In this document: positions 7,983-15,361 of the stretch, one piece after another | Position numbering within the stretch: position 1 is the first letter of the stretch | How the letters are laid out: each line of letters opens with the position of its first letter | Assembly (NCBI RefSeq): GCF_900537995.1 | Contig: NZ_LR027880.1 | Span: 1,434,001-1,498,000 of the forward strand | From: Roseburia intestinalis L1-82 | GTDB taxonomy: Bacteria > Bacillota > Clostridia > Lachnospirales > Lachnospiraceae | DNA length: 64,000 nucleotides | Direction: 5' to 3' | Made by a program: the position numbers and the translations under genes | The notes under the pieces: model-generated | Told to the model about the DNA's origin: nothing | Databases searched by the model: none | The model's input: only the letters and a program-made list of their open reading frames with translations

Positions 7983-8022
7983 ACTTGTCGCTTTGAAATT
8001 TTAACTGAATAACCACAGCACG

Positions 8023-8070
8023 AACCGCTGCTACATGGAAGCCAACAAACCATGCAACAGCGGTTTTTCT
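8023..8070. terminator. Bidirectional terminator between convergent genes
   Basis: AACCGCTG (8023-8030) pairs with CAGCGGTT (8058-8065), with CATGG/CCATG stacked inside, and a T-rich run follows to 8070. It lies between the + cargo gene and the - regulator, which ends at 8071. Confidence 0.7.
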
Positions 8071-8877
8071 TTACCGTTTTTTCCTCTGGCTGATAGGCGT
8101 TCCCATTTTCTTTGATTTTTTGAGAATCCGAATCAGCCAGCGAAATTCTTCGTCTGACAGATTTTTATAGTTGATGCCGAGCTGCTTGCAGTAAAGAACA
8201 ACCAGCTTTTCATCCCGGCTGCCCTTGAAATTTTCGACCGCTTCCAGATTTTCTTTCAGTTCATCGGCAACGGTGGTCTGGGGCGCACTCTCACTGTCCT
8301 TTTTGTGGTTTTCCCGAATATCCCGGATAATAAGGTTGAGATCATCCCGTACCATGTGACTGAAATATTCATCATCGCTGATATGTGCGGCTTGCAGCAC
8401 TTTCAAATGGGGGTCATCTTCGCCGGGGCGATACCGTTCAATGATTTCATGCCGGACGGTATCGACAAGGACGTTGAGGTTCTGAATCTGCATGGTGGCA
8501 ATCCCATCCACATAAATCTCAATATCCGCAAGAAACTTGATAAAGTCCTTATGGGTGGCAAGTTCGCAGAGCAGACGGTTGTTAATCCGACCGCTTTTCA
8601 GAAGTGCCACCATTTCATCACTCAAATGCAGCTCCCTTAATGGCGTGTTGATCTCCACCATGTTCTCTGTCCGGCAAAAGAGATAATCGAGGGACACCCC
8701 ATAAAAATCTGCCAGCAGGATAAGATTACCATGGTTGATTTCTTTAAAATCATCTTTTTCATAATTTCCAAGAGCTGATTTTGAAATACCTGTTTGCTCT
8801 GCCAGTTCTTCCAGTTTTAATCCTTTGTTTAATCGTAAATCTTTTAGCCGTTCCTGTATTGTAGTAGCTCCGTTCAT
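8071..8877 (-). CDS. XRE-family regulator with long C-terminal domain
   Basis: The 268-aa protein has an N-terminal Cro/CI helix-turn-helix (LRLNKGLKLEELAEQTGIS then KSALGNYEKDD, residues about 8-45), followed by an all-helical domain of unknown function and a basic tail SQRKKR. The start at 8877 (MNGATTIQERL) follows GAAGGGGGA at a suitable distance; an upstream ATG at 8904 is poorer. It reads leftward, away from the replication/mobilization block starting at 9362, and is a good candidate repressor of IME2 replication and transfer genes. No target operator was identified with confidence. Confidence 0.85.
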   Translation of the reverse strand: MNGATTIQERLKDLRLNKGLKLEELAEQTGISKSALGNYEKDDFKEINHGNLILLADFYGVSLDYLFCRTENMVEINTPLRELHLSDEMVALLKSGRINNRLLCELATHKDFIKFLADIEIYVDGIATMQIQNLNVLVDTVRHEIIERYRPGEDDPHLKVLQAAHISDDEYFSHMVRDDLNLIIRDIRENHKKDSESAPQTTVADELKENLEAVENFKGSRDEKLVVLYCKQLGINYKNLSDEEFRWLIRILKKSKKMGTPISQRKKR

Positions 8878-9187
8878 TGAAGCAGTTCCCCCTTCTGACA
8901 ACATTTATAACCGTTGAATTGATTATACCATATCAATTCCGCAATCGTGGAAATTTCTGATTTTTACCCTTAATTCCTACTTTGTGGACATACGGCACAG
9001 GGTACAAAAATGTTCTATGATACAGGTAGTTCATCGATGGATTATTCCAATCGAATGACCAGCCTGTGTGGGATATGCTTCCCCGGCGATGTAGTGCCAT
9101 GACTTTTGGCAGGGATATGGAGGAACCCTGACCAAAACGAGCATACCAAAGGGAGCGATACGCCGCTGTGAGATTCAGGGGAGGAAC

Positions 9188-9265
9188 GACACCGGGGAGA
9201 ACTGGCGAACTGACACCGAAATGATACCGAAACACGACAATCTGATAGGGGGATAGTCTTACCCT
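9188..9265. repeat. GACACCG direct repeats and conserved leader ahead of the IME2 replication block
   Basis: GACACCG occurs at 9188-9194 and 9212-9218, and the variant GATACCG at 9223-9229. They are followed by an imperfect GATAGGG...CCCTATC hairpin around 9240-9265. IME1 has a matching leader: CGACCCGAAATGATACCGAA at about 171-190, a GGGGGTATAGCTTACCCTA hairpin after it, and ATGACACCGGGAAC at about 279-292. Each leader precedes the paralogous Cys-rich gene. The repeats could be initiator-binding iterons or regulator sites. The rest of 8878-9361 shows no convincing gene. Confidence 0.45.
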
Positions 9266-9361
9266 ATCGCTGATACTTCGGGAGATTTTAGGCGGCTCTA
9301 TGGCTGTAATTTTTCCGAAAATCGCCCCGAAACCATACACAAAAACGGGAGGAAGCGCAAT

Positions 9362-9550
9362 ATGCCGAGAATGAGCAAAAAGAGGAAGCATGAGCTTTCC
9401 TTTTACCTCAATGACCGGGGGCGTGTCACTTACAACGAATTATGCAGGAAATGCCAGCATGGGTGCAGGCAGAGCTTCCGGGCGGTTGTGATTGACTGCC
9501 CCCGTTATTCATCCAAACGAGCAAAGAAAAAGGAGGAACACACCGAATGA
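9362..9550 (+). CDS. Small Cys-rich basic protein, paralogue of the IME1 copy
   Basis: The 62-aa protein MPRMSKKRKHELSFYLNDRG has cysteines in CRKCQHGC and DCPRY, clearly related to the IME1 protein at 353-559 (shared MPRMSKKR start, C-x(2-4)-C cluster, QSFRAVV, CPRY-SKR). GGGAGGAAGC precedes the ATG. It overlaps the next gene by 4 nt (ATGA), so it is coupled to the RepA-like protein. The function is unknown. Confidence 0.8.
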   Translation: MPRMSKKRKHELSFYLNDRGRVTYNELCRKCQHGCRQSFRAVVIDCPRYSSKRAKKKEEHTE

Positions 9551-9888
9551 ATTTTGAATTTATGACGATAGACACACCATTGCCGCCCTGTATGCCCTTT
9601 CCCATAGCGTTGACAGGATTTCCAGTCAGCAGCACCGCAAAGGTCATGTACTGCCGGATGCTGGACGCTATGCTGTCCAAAGGACAGGAGGACGAGAACG
9701 GAATCCTCTTTGTCTGCTTCCCTGTCACAGCCATTGCCGCAGTCCTGTCCCGCAACCCCATGACGGTCAAGCGTTCTCTGAATGAACTGGAAACCGCCGG
9801 ACTTATCATGCGGGTGCGTCAGGGCGTGGGAGAACCAAACCGGATTTATGTGCTGATACCGGGAAAGGAGGACGCTGCCCTTGCCTGA
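9547..9888 (+). CDS. RepA-like winged-helix replication protein (short)
   Basis: The 113-aa protein starts MNFEFMTIDTPLPPCMPFP. Its core AKVMYCRMLDAMLSKGQEDE, FPVTAIAAVLSRNPMTVKR and SLNELETAGLIMRVRQG is a winged-helix domain like the N-terminal part of RepA_N initiators. It is shorter than full initiators and lacks their C-terminal domain. It is coupled on both sides (4-nt overlap upstream, 8-nt overlap downstream). It probably binds element DNA at the origin or acts as a copy-number regulator. Confidence 0.7.
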   Translation: MNFEFMTIDTPLPPCMPFPIALTGFPVSSTAKVMYCRMLDAMLSKGQEDENGILFVCFPVTAIAAVLSRNPMTVKRSLNELETAGLIMRVRQGVGEPNRIYVLIPGKEDAALA

Positions 9889-10177
9889 TACCTCAAAGCT
9901 GGAAAAACTCAACCGGGAACTGGAGAAAAGCGAAAAGAAACTGCGGAAAACCATCAATGATGAAAAGGCATTGCAGCACCAGTTGAAGCAGCTTACCCGA
10001 AAGGAACGGACGCACCGGCTCTGCACTCGTGGCGGTATGCTGGAAAGTTTTCTGCAAGAGCCGGAACGCCTGACAGATGATGATGTCATGCTGTTGTTGA
10101 AACTCATTTTTCACAGGCAGGACACGCAGGAACTATTGAAAAAACTGCTGGAACGGGAGAAGCCGGAAACCCCTTAG
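9881..10177 (+). CDS. DUF3847-family coiled-coil protein
   Basis: The 98-aa protein begins at TTG (PDTSKLEKLNRELEKSEKKL) after AAAGGAGGAC. The N-terminal half is a strong coiled coil; the core RKERTHRLCTRGGMLESFL matches DUF3847, a family common just upstream of MobA/MobL relaxase genes. It is probably a relaxosome accessory or partner of the relaxase. Its stop codon lies inside the left arm of the oriT palindrome, which ties the gene to that locus. Confidence 0.8.
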   Translation: MPDTSKLEKLNRELEKSEKKLRKTINDEKALQHQLKQLTRKERTHRLCTRGGMLESFLQEPERLTDDDVMLLLKLIFHRQDTQELLKKLLEREKPETP

Positions 10178-10222
10178 TTTACTAAGGGCGCAATTATACA
10201 CCACCCAGAGGTTGGTGCATTG
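10171..10222. other. Candidate oriT of IME2 (MobQ type)
   Basis: CCCTTAG-TTTA-CTAAGGG (10171-10188) is a perfect 7-bp-arm palindrome. It runs into an interrupted hairpin CGCAAT (10189-10194)...CACCA...TGGTG...ATTGCG (ending about 10222). On the - strand the junction reads TTGCGCCCTTAG, close to the YGCGCCCTT nick core known for MobQ relaxases of RSF1010/pSK41 type. The MobA/MobL gene follows 1.1 kb downstream. The remaining bases to 10485 hold small hairpins but no gene. Confidence 0.65.
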
Positions 10223-10485
10223 CGTTCTCCGAAGGCTCCTTGCCGGAGGGCTGTGATTTTCCGCAGTCAAGGTCTGCTCCAAATCATACAGGGGACGCTA
10301 CGCTTCCCCTGCGCTGGCTGCCGCCAGCTACCCTTTTGTGAACTTGCCATCTGGGGACACCTTGCGCTGCAAGCTGTTCCCAGCCGACAGGTTTTACAAC
10401 TCTCTCTGTACTTTGATGGTCGAATAAAGTATAATGAAGTCGACGACAAATCGGAAGTGGCTTATTGTATTGGGAAGGAGAAGTT

Positions 10486-11139
10486 ATGGACAGAATGGTA
10501 ATTGCAGGTGGCTATGGGATCTGTTTATTTTCCGCAGACACCTTACAGGATTTTTTGAAGCGTGAGAAAATTCGGAAAAGAAAACTGTTAAGTCTTCTGC
10601 AAAAGGATAAGGAGCTTTATCTGAACACGCAACGAGAGGGAATTTTCATCCCGTTGGTAGGGATTGATCACTATAATTATGCAATCAAATTGGAAGGGCA
10701 GGACGAGCCCTTTGATGACCAGTGGGTGCAAAAAATCAGCTATGAGGGCTTTAATCTGGAAGTAAAAGATGGACTTTGGATTTCTGCTATTGAACAGCTT
10801 GAACCTTTTGAGCCAAAGGAATACCATATCAAGGAAGAAGAATTTTATACCACACCGGGGTACTTCGGTTCTGTGGAGCACTACCACTCCCCGTGGGAAC
10901 GGTGGTATAAGTCAGAAACACCAGATGGTATCTGTACAATTTATACGGACATCAAGTATAATGTTCCTGCTGGAAAATATCTGCTGTCCATCAAAGGCTA
11001 CACCCGAAAGGAACAACAGAAATTTCCTACCCCCAACTGTGGTTTTTTCTTTTCCTTTACAGAAGTAGATTCGTTTGAAGGTTTCAAGAATCCACGAGAA
11101 TCTGATGCGTACGATTTTAATCTAGGAAGTATAAAGTAG
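10486..11139 (+). CDS. Unrecognised cargo protein between oriT and relaxase
   Basis: The 217-aa protein begins MDRMVIAGGYGICLFSADTL. GGAAGGAG precedes the ATG; an upstream ATG at 10465 is less well placed. It is acidic, without signal peptide or membrane segment, and includes GYFGSVEHYHSPWERWYKSE and ICTIYTDIKYNVPAGKYLLS. Its base composition is lower in GC than the mobilization genes around it, indicating insertion into the backbone. It resembles orphan immunity proteins in style, but I do not recognise the family. Confidence 0.65.
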   Translation: MDRMVIAGGYGICLFSADTLQDFLKREKIRKRKLLSLLQKDKELYLNTQREGIFIPLVGIDHYNYAIKLEGQDEPFDDQWVQKISYEGFNLEVKDGLWISAIEQLEPFEPKEYHIKEEEFYTTPGYFGSVEHYHSPWERWYKSETPDGICTIYTDIKYNVPAGKYLLSIKGYTRKEQQKFPTPNCGFFFSFTEVDSFEGFKNPRESDAYDFNLGSIK

Positions 11140-11227
11140 AAAACTTTCAATTTGCCACCCACACATCGGGTCAATTTGTCCCGAACTTTTACAACTAAAT
11201 ACCCGCCGCCCACACAGCGGCACACCA

Positions 11228-11262
11228 AGCAGGAAATCTGAAAAAGGTTGCCTGCTTTTTTT
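11228..11262 (+). terminator. Rho-independent terminator upstream of mobL
   Basis: AGCAGG (11228-11233) pairs with CCTGCT (11251-11256), followed by a run of seven or more T to 11262. It closes the preceding cargo gene and isolates it from the relaxase operon. Confidence 0.7.
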
Positions 11263-11325
11263 CTGCCCAAAATGAGGTGGTAAAGCGCCACCCCATCCAC
11301 CAATTACCGAAAGGAGGGACACGAA

Positions 11326-12906
11326 ATGCCCTGTCCACACAACGAAATCACGATTGTTCAGCGCAGCCAGCGGCAGTCTGCGGTTGCCGCCGCTGCTTAC
11401 CAGAGTGGCGAAAAGCTGTTCTGTGAATACGACCAAGAAGTGAAGCACTACCCGGAAAAGCGTGGTATCGTCCACAATGAAATCCTGCTCCCGGCAAATG
11501 CCCCACAGAAATATGCAGACCGCAATACCCTATGGAACGCCGCCGAAGCGGTGGAGAAACAATGGAACTCCCAGCTTGCAAGGCGGTGGGTGCTTACCAT
11601 CCCCAGAGAGATACCGCCTGACCAGTACGCTGTCCTTGTACGGGAGTTTTGTGAGCAGCAGTTTGTTTCCAAAGGCATGATTGCTGATTTTGCAATCCAT
11701 GACCCCCATCCGCCGGGACACAATCCCCACGCCCATGTCCTGCTCACTATGAGGGCAATGGACGAACATGGGAAATGGCTTCCCAAGAGCCGCAAGGTTT
11801 ATGACCTTGACGAGAATGGGGAACGGATCAAACTTCCGTCCGGCAGGTGGAAAAGCCACAAGGAGGATACGGTTGACTGGAACGACCAGAAGTATTGTGA
11901 AATCTGGCGGCATGAATGGGAGGTCATCCAGAACCGCTATCTGGAAGCCAATGACCGCCCGGAGCGTGTGGACTTGCGTTCCTATGCCAGACAGGGGCTT
12001 GATATAGTCCCCACTGTCCATGAGGGAGTTGCTGTCCGGCAGATGGAAAAGCGAGGTATCCAGACGAATATCGGCAACCTGAACCGGGAAATCAGAGCTG
12101 CCAACAATCTGATGAAGTCCATCCGGCAGCTTATCCAAAACCTCAAAGGCTGGATTACCGAGCTGGGCGAAAAACGGAAAGAGCTGCTTGCACAAAAGGC
12201 GGCGGAGGAAGCAACGCTTCTTCCCAATCTGCTGATGAAGTATATGGAGATACGAAAGGAAGAAAGGAAGGACTGGACAAGGGCTGGACAGAACCGTGGG
12301 ACTTCACAGGACTTAAAGGCAGTCAGCGAAGCCCTGTCCTATCTCCGGCAAAAGGGGCTTTCCACTGTGGAGGATTTAGAAGCATTTCTGGAAGCGTCCG
12401 GGAAATCAGCCGCCGATTACCGCAATCAGATGAAGCCCAAGGAAGCCCGCAGCAAAGTGATTGACGGGATTCTTGCCAGCCGGACAGACTGCAAGGAATG
12501 TGAGCCTGTCTATGAGAAGTACCGGAAGATATTTTTTAAGAAAACAAAGGAGAAATTCAAACAGGAACACCCGGAGGTTGCCCGGTATGAGAAAGCCGCC
12601 GCCTACCTTGCCAAGCACCCGGACGATAAGGACAGCACCCAAAAGGAGCTGCAAGAGGAACAGGAAAAACTTGTTGGCGAAATCGCAGGGCTGAAAGAAC
12701 CTTTAACCGAGGTACAGGAGGATTTGAAGAAGTTGCGGGACATCCGCTACTGGGTACGGAAAGCCACCCCCGGCACAGAGGAAAGCAAAGAGCCGCCCAA
12801 GAAGCAGCCTATCAAAGAAGTCTTGCAGGATAAGGCAGACGAGAAAAAGGCTCAAAGAACTGCCCCGGCACAGGCGAAACACAGACAACAGGATATGGAA
12901 CTTTAA
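11326..12906 (+). CDS. MobA/MobL-family (MobQ) relaxase
   Basis: The 526-aa protein nicks oriT and pilots the strand to the T4SS. The N-terminal relaxase domain (residues about 1-220) shows the metal-binding His triad in GHNPHAHVLL (His132, 135, 137) and motif I residues in VAAAAYQSGE (Tyr25). The C-terminal half is a charged coiled coil typical of the family. GAAAGGAGGGACACGAA precedes the ATG. It lies downstream of the candidate oriT and of DUF3847, and upstream of primase and helicase, so mobilization and replication form one block. The MobQ assignment is well supported. Confidence 0.93.
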   Translation: MPCPHNEITIVQRSQRQSAVAAAAYQSGEKLFCEYDQEVKHYPEKRGIVHNEILLPANAPQKYADRNTLWNAAEAVEKQWNSQLARRWVLTIPREIPPDQYAVLVREFCEQQFVSKGMIADFAIHDPHPPGHNPHAHVLLTMRAMDEHGKWLPKSRKVYDLDENGERIKLPSGRWKSHKEDTVDWNDQKYCEIWRHEWEVIQNRYLEANDRPERVDLRSYARQGLDIVPTVHEGVAVRQMEKRGIQTNIGNLNREIRAANNLMKSIRQLIQNLKGWITELGEKRKELLAQKAAEEATLLPNLLMKYMEIRKEERKDWTRAGQNRGTSQDLKAVSEALSYLRQKGLSTVEDLEAFLEASGKSAADYRNQMKPKEARSKVIDGILASRTDCKECEPVYEKYRKIFFKKTKEKFKQEHPEVARYEKAAAYLAKHPDDKDSTQKELQEEQEKLVGEIAGLKEPLTEVQEDLKKLRDIRYWVRKATPGTEESKEPPKKQPIKEVLQDKADEKKAQRTAPAQAKHRQQDMEL

Positions 12907-12910
12907 CAGG

Positions 12911-12950
12911 CACTTGCCATTTTCAATCAGAGAATGTCAGGTGCTTTTCT
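12911..12950 (+). terminator. Imperfect terminator after the relaxase gene
   Basis: GCACTTGCCATT pairs with AATGTCAGGTGC in 10 of 12 positions, and TTTTCTTATTTT follows. It would partly separate the relaxase from the primase gene starting at 12972. Confidence 0.45.
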
Positions 12951-12971
12951 TATTTTCAAGGAGGGATAGAT

Positions 12972-13616
12972 TTGAATGTATTTGAAGCTGTGAAGCAGTC
13001 CGTCACAACAAGGCAGGCTGCGGAGCATTATGGAATCCATATAGGTCGGAACGGGATGGCTTGCTGCCCGTTCCATCACGATAAAACCCCAAGCATGAAG
13101 CTGGATAGGCGTTACCACTGCTTCGGCTGCGGTGCGGATGGGGATGTGATTGATTTTGCCGCCGCCCTGTATGGGCTGGGAAAGAAAGAAGCCGCCGTAC
13201 AACTGGCACAGGACTTCGGGCTTTCCTATGAGGACTGGAAACCGCCGGGAAAGGCAAAAAAGCCCAAGCCCCGGCAGAAATCCCCGGAGGAACAGTTTCA
13301 GGAAGCAAAGAGCCGCTGCTTCCGTACCCTTGCCGATTATCTTCACTTGCTGATGGCATGGAGAATGGACTACGCCCCGCACTCCCCGGAGGAAGCCTTT
13401 CATCACCGGTTTGTGGAAGCCTTACAGAAGCAAGCCCATGTGGAATATCTGCTGGATGTGCTGCTGTTTGGGGAGACGGAGGAAAAAGCGGCTTTGATTA
13501 CGGACTACGGAAAGGATGTGATACAGCTTGAACAGCGAATGGCAGAGCTTGCAGCCGCAGACGCAGCAAGAACTAAAAAACACCATGAACGCCATGCAGC
13601 CGCCCCAGAGCATTGA
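12972..13616 (+). CDS. CHC2 zinc-finger primase-like protein
   Basis: The 214-aa protein starts at TTG (MNVFEAVKQSVTTRQAAEHYG) after AAGGAGGGAT. Its CHC2 zinc finger is complete (Cys32, His35, Cys50, Cys53 in CCPFHH...YHCFGCG). There is no TOPRIM catalytic domain, so it is a DNA-recognition module that probably works with the helicase encoded next. The gene overlaps that gene by 89 nt. Together they form a split primase-helicase for the excised element. The C-terminal half (residues 100-214) is charged and of unknown fold. Confidence 0.88.
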   Translation: MNVFEAVKQSVTTRQAAEHYGIHIGRNGMACCPFHHDKTPSMKLDRRYHCFGCGADGDVIDFAAALYGLGKKEAAVQLAQDFGLSYEDWKPPGKAKKPKPRQKSPEEQFQEAKSRCFRTLADYLHLLMAWRMDYAPHSPEEAFHHRFVEALQKQAHVEYLLDVLLFGETEEKAALITDYGKDVIQLEQRMAELAAADAARTKKHHERHAAAPEH

Positions 13617-14922
13617 GGAAATCAAGGCGGGGCTGGAAACTACCGAGAAAGGCGGTGTCCGTCAGAGCATACGGAACTGCCTGACCGTATTTCAGCGTGA
13701 CCCTCTGCTTTCCGGGGCTATCGCATACAACATCCTGACCGACCGCAAGGACATCATAAAGCCCATCGGCTTCCACAGAGAAAGCACCGCCTTAAACGAT
13801 ACGGACATGAAGTATCTGCTTCTCTATCTGGAAGAAACCTACGGGCTTACCAATGAGAAAAAGATTGATAACGCCATCGGAATTGTGGCGAATGAAAACA
13901 AGTATCATCCCATCCGGGATTATTTAAGTTCCCTTGTGTGGGACGGAAAGGAACGAATCCGCTTCTGCCTGCGGCACTTTCTGGGGGCTGACGCAGACGA
14001 TTACACCTATGAAGCGTTGAAGCTGTTCCTGCTGGGTGCTATCTCACGAGCCTTTCAGCCGGGGTGCAAGTTTGAAATCATGCTCTGTCTGGTCGGAGGT
14101 CAGGGGGCTGGCAAGTCCACCTTCTTCCGTCTGCTGGCAGTCCGGGACGAGTGGTTCTCCGATGATTTGCGGAAGCTGGACGATGACAATGTGTACCGTA
14201 AGCTGCAAGGTCACTGGATTATCGAAATGTCGGAAATGATGGCAACCGCCAATGCCAAGAGCATTGAGGAAATCAAGTCGTTTTTAAGCCGGCAGAAAGA
14301 GGTTTACAAGATACCCTATGAAACCCACCCGGCAGACCGCCCCCGTCAGTGTGTGTTTGGCGGCACTTCCAATGCCCTTGACTTCCTGCCCCTTGACCGT
14401 TCCGGCAACCGCCGCTTTATCCCGGTCATGGTGTACCCGGAGCAAGCCGAGGTTCACATTTTGGAGGACGAAACTGCTTCCAGAGCCTATATCGGGCAGA
14501 TGTGGGCGGAAGCGATGGAGATTTACCGAAGCGGCAGGTTCAAGCTGGCTTTCAGCCCCGCCATGCAGCGGTATCTCAAAGAACACCAGCGGGATTTTAT
14601 GCCGGAGGACACCAAAGCCGGAATGATACAGGCGTATCTTGATAAGTACACCGGGAGCATGGTCTGCTCCAAGCAGCTTTACAAGGAAGCCTTGAACCAT
14701 GCCTTTGACGAGCCGAAGCAATGGGAAATCCGGGAAATCAACGAGATTATGAACCAGTGCATTTCCGGCTGGCGGTACTTCCCGAACCCAAGAATGTTTT
14801 CAGAATATGGCAGACAAAAGGGCTGGGAGCGTGAAAACCCGGCAACGGACTCCGGCAACCCGTCTGAAAAAACGATGGACGGTTTTGTGGAGGTCACAGA
14901 ACAGATGGAGCTTCCATTCTGA
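13528..14922 (+). CDS. VirE / DUF5906-type superfamily 3 helicase
   Basis: The 464-aa protein is of the VirE family (virulence-associated E, a primase-helicase type). It shows Walker A GGQGAGKSTFF near residue 190, the sensor-like EMSEMMATANAKSIEEIKS and the arginine-finger region DRSGNRRFIPV. It starts at TTG 13528 inside the primase gene; ATG 13585 is an alternative. It should unwind IME2 DNA from an origin, for which the iteron cluster overlapping its 3' end and the following spacer is the obvious candidate. Confidence 0.9.
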   Translation: MNSEWQSLQPQTQQELKNTMNAMQPPQSIEEIKAGLETTEKGGVRQSIRNCLTVFQRDPLLSGAIAYNILTDRKDIIKPIGFHRESTALNDTDMKYLLLYLEETYGLTNEKKIDNAIGIVANENKYHPIRDYLSSLVWDGKERIRFCLRHFLGADADDYTYEALKLFLLGAISRAFQPGCKFEIMLCLVGGQGAGKSTFFRLLAVRDEWFSDDLRKLDDDNVYRKLQGHWIIEMSEMMATANAKSIEEIKSFLSRQKEVYKIPYETHPADRPRQCVFGGTSNALDFLPLDRSGNRRFIPVMVYPEQAEVHILEDETASRAYIGQMWAEAMEIYRSGRFKLAFSPAMQRYLKEHQRDFMPEDTKAGMIQAYLDKYTGSMVCSKQLYKEALNHAFDEPKQWEIREINEIMNQCISGWRYFPNPRMFSEYGRQKGWERENPATDSGNPSEKTMDGFVEVTEQMELPF

Positions 14923-15120
14923 GAATGACAGCCCGTTGCACCTCCTGTTGCTATCCCGTTGCCGAGCCGGTTGCCGGGGAAAATCCCTTATTTCCGGGCT
15001 TTTCTCCCTTATAACAACCAAAACAACAGAAAAATAAAAGAAAAGTATAAATAGTAAGTAGTGCCAGATTGAGATTGTTTGCAAGGTCTTTTGAAGCCCG
15101 TTGCCGGACTTCGTTGCCGA
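14840..15120. repeat. GTTGCC iteron cluster flanking an AT-rich tract (candidate oriV of IME2)
   Basis: The core GTTGC(C) or its complement occurs about eight times: CGGCAAC at 14840 and 14853 (inverted), and CGTTGC-type copies near 14934, 14946, 14957, 14968, 15098 and 15112. Between the last two groups is an A/T-rich stretch (about 15010-15062) lacking the repeat. Iterons next to an easily melted tract immediately after a helicase gene is the usual architecture of a replication origin. The spacer 14923-15163 has no gene. Confidence 0.55.
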
Positions 15121-15163
15121 CACCCTCTGTCTGGCTATTTTCATGTATGGAGGATAACTGCCT

Positions 15164-15361
15164 ATGGCGAAAAACAAAACAGAGATTCATGTGACTACTG
15201 TGTTTGACGGAGAACTGGACGCCACTGATGTGTTCGTCAGCCTGATTTCCCAGAAATACGGAAAGATAAATACGAAAGAATATCTTGCTAAAAAGAAAGA
15301 TATGGGCTATAATGAAGATGAGGTTCAAAAGAGCCAGATACCGTCTGGATTGTGTGGGTAA
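15164..15361 (+). CDS. Small conserved protein preceding the recombinase
   Basis: The 65-aa protein MAKNKTEIHVTTVFDGELDA contains the stretch DVFVSLISQKYGKINTKEYL. ATGGAGGATAACTGCCT supplies the ribosome-binding site. Its TAA is directly followed by the ATG of the serine recombinase, so the two are cotranslated. This is the position where recombination directionality factors or other small regulators of serine integrases are often encoded, but the sequence alone does not prove that role. Confidence 0.7.
   Translation: MAKNKTEIHVTTVFDGELDATDVFVSLISQKYGKINTKEYLAKKKDMGYNEDEVQKSQIPSGLCG

Noticed and set aside
8933..9391. A 152-codon open frame on the - strand
   Set aside because: It runs through the leader/repeat region, has no ribosome-binding site, odd composition (Pro/Arg/Ser-rich) and overlaps the start of the real + gene at 9362.
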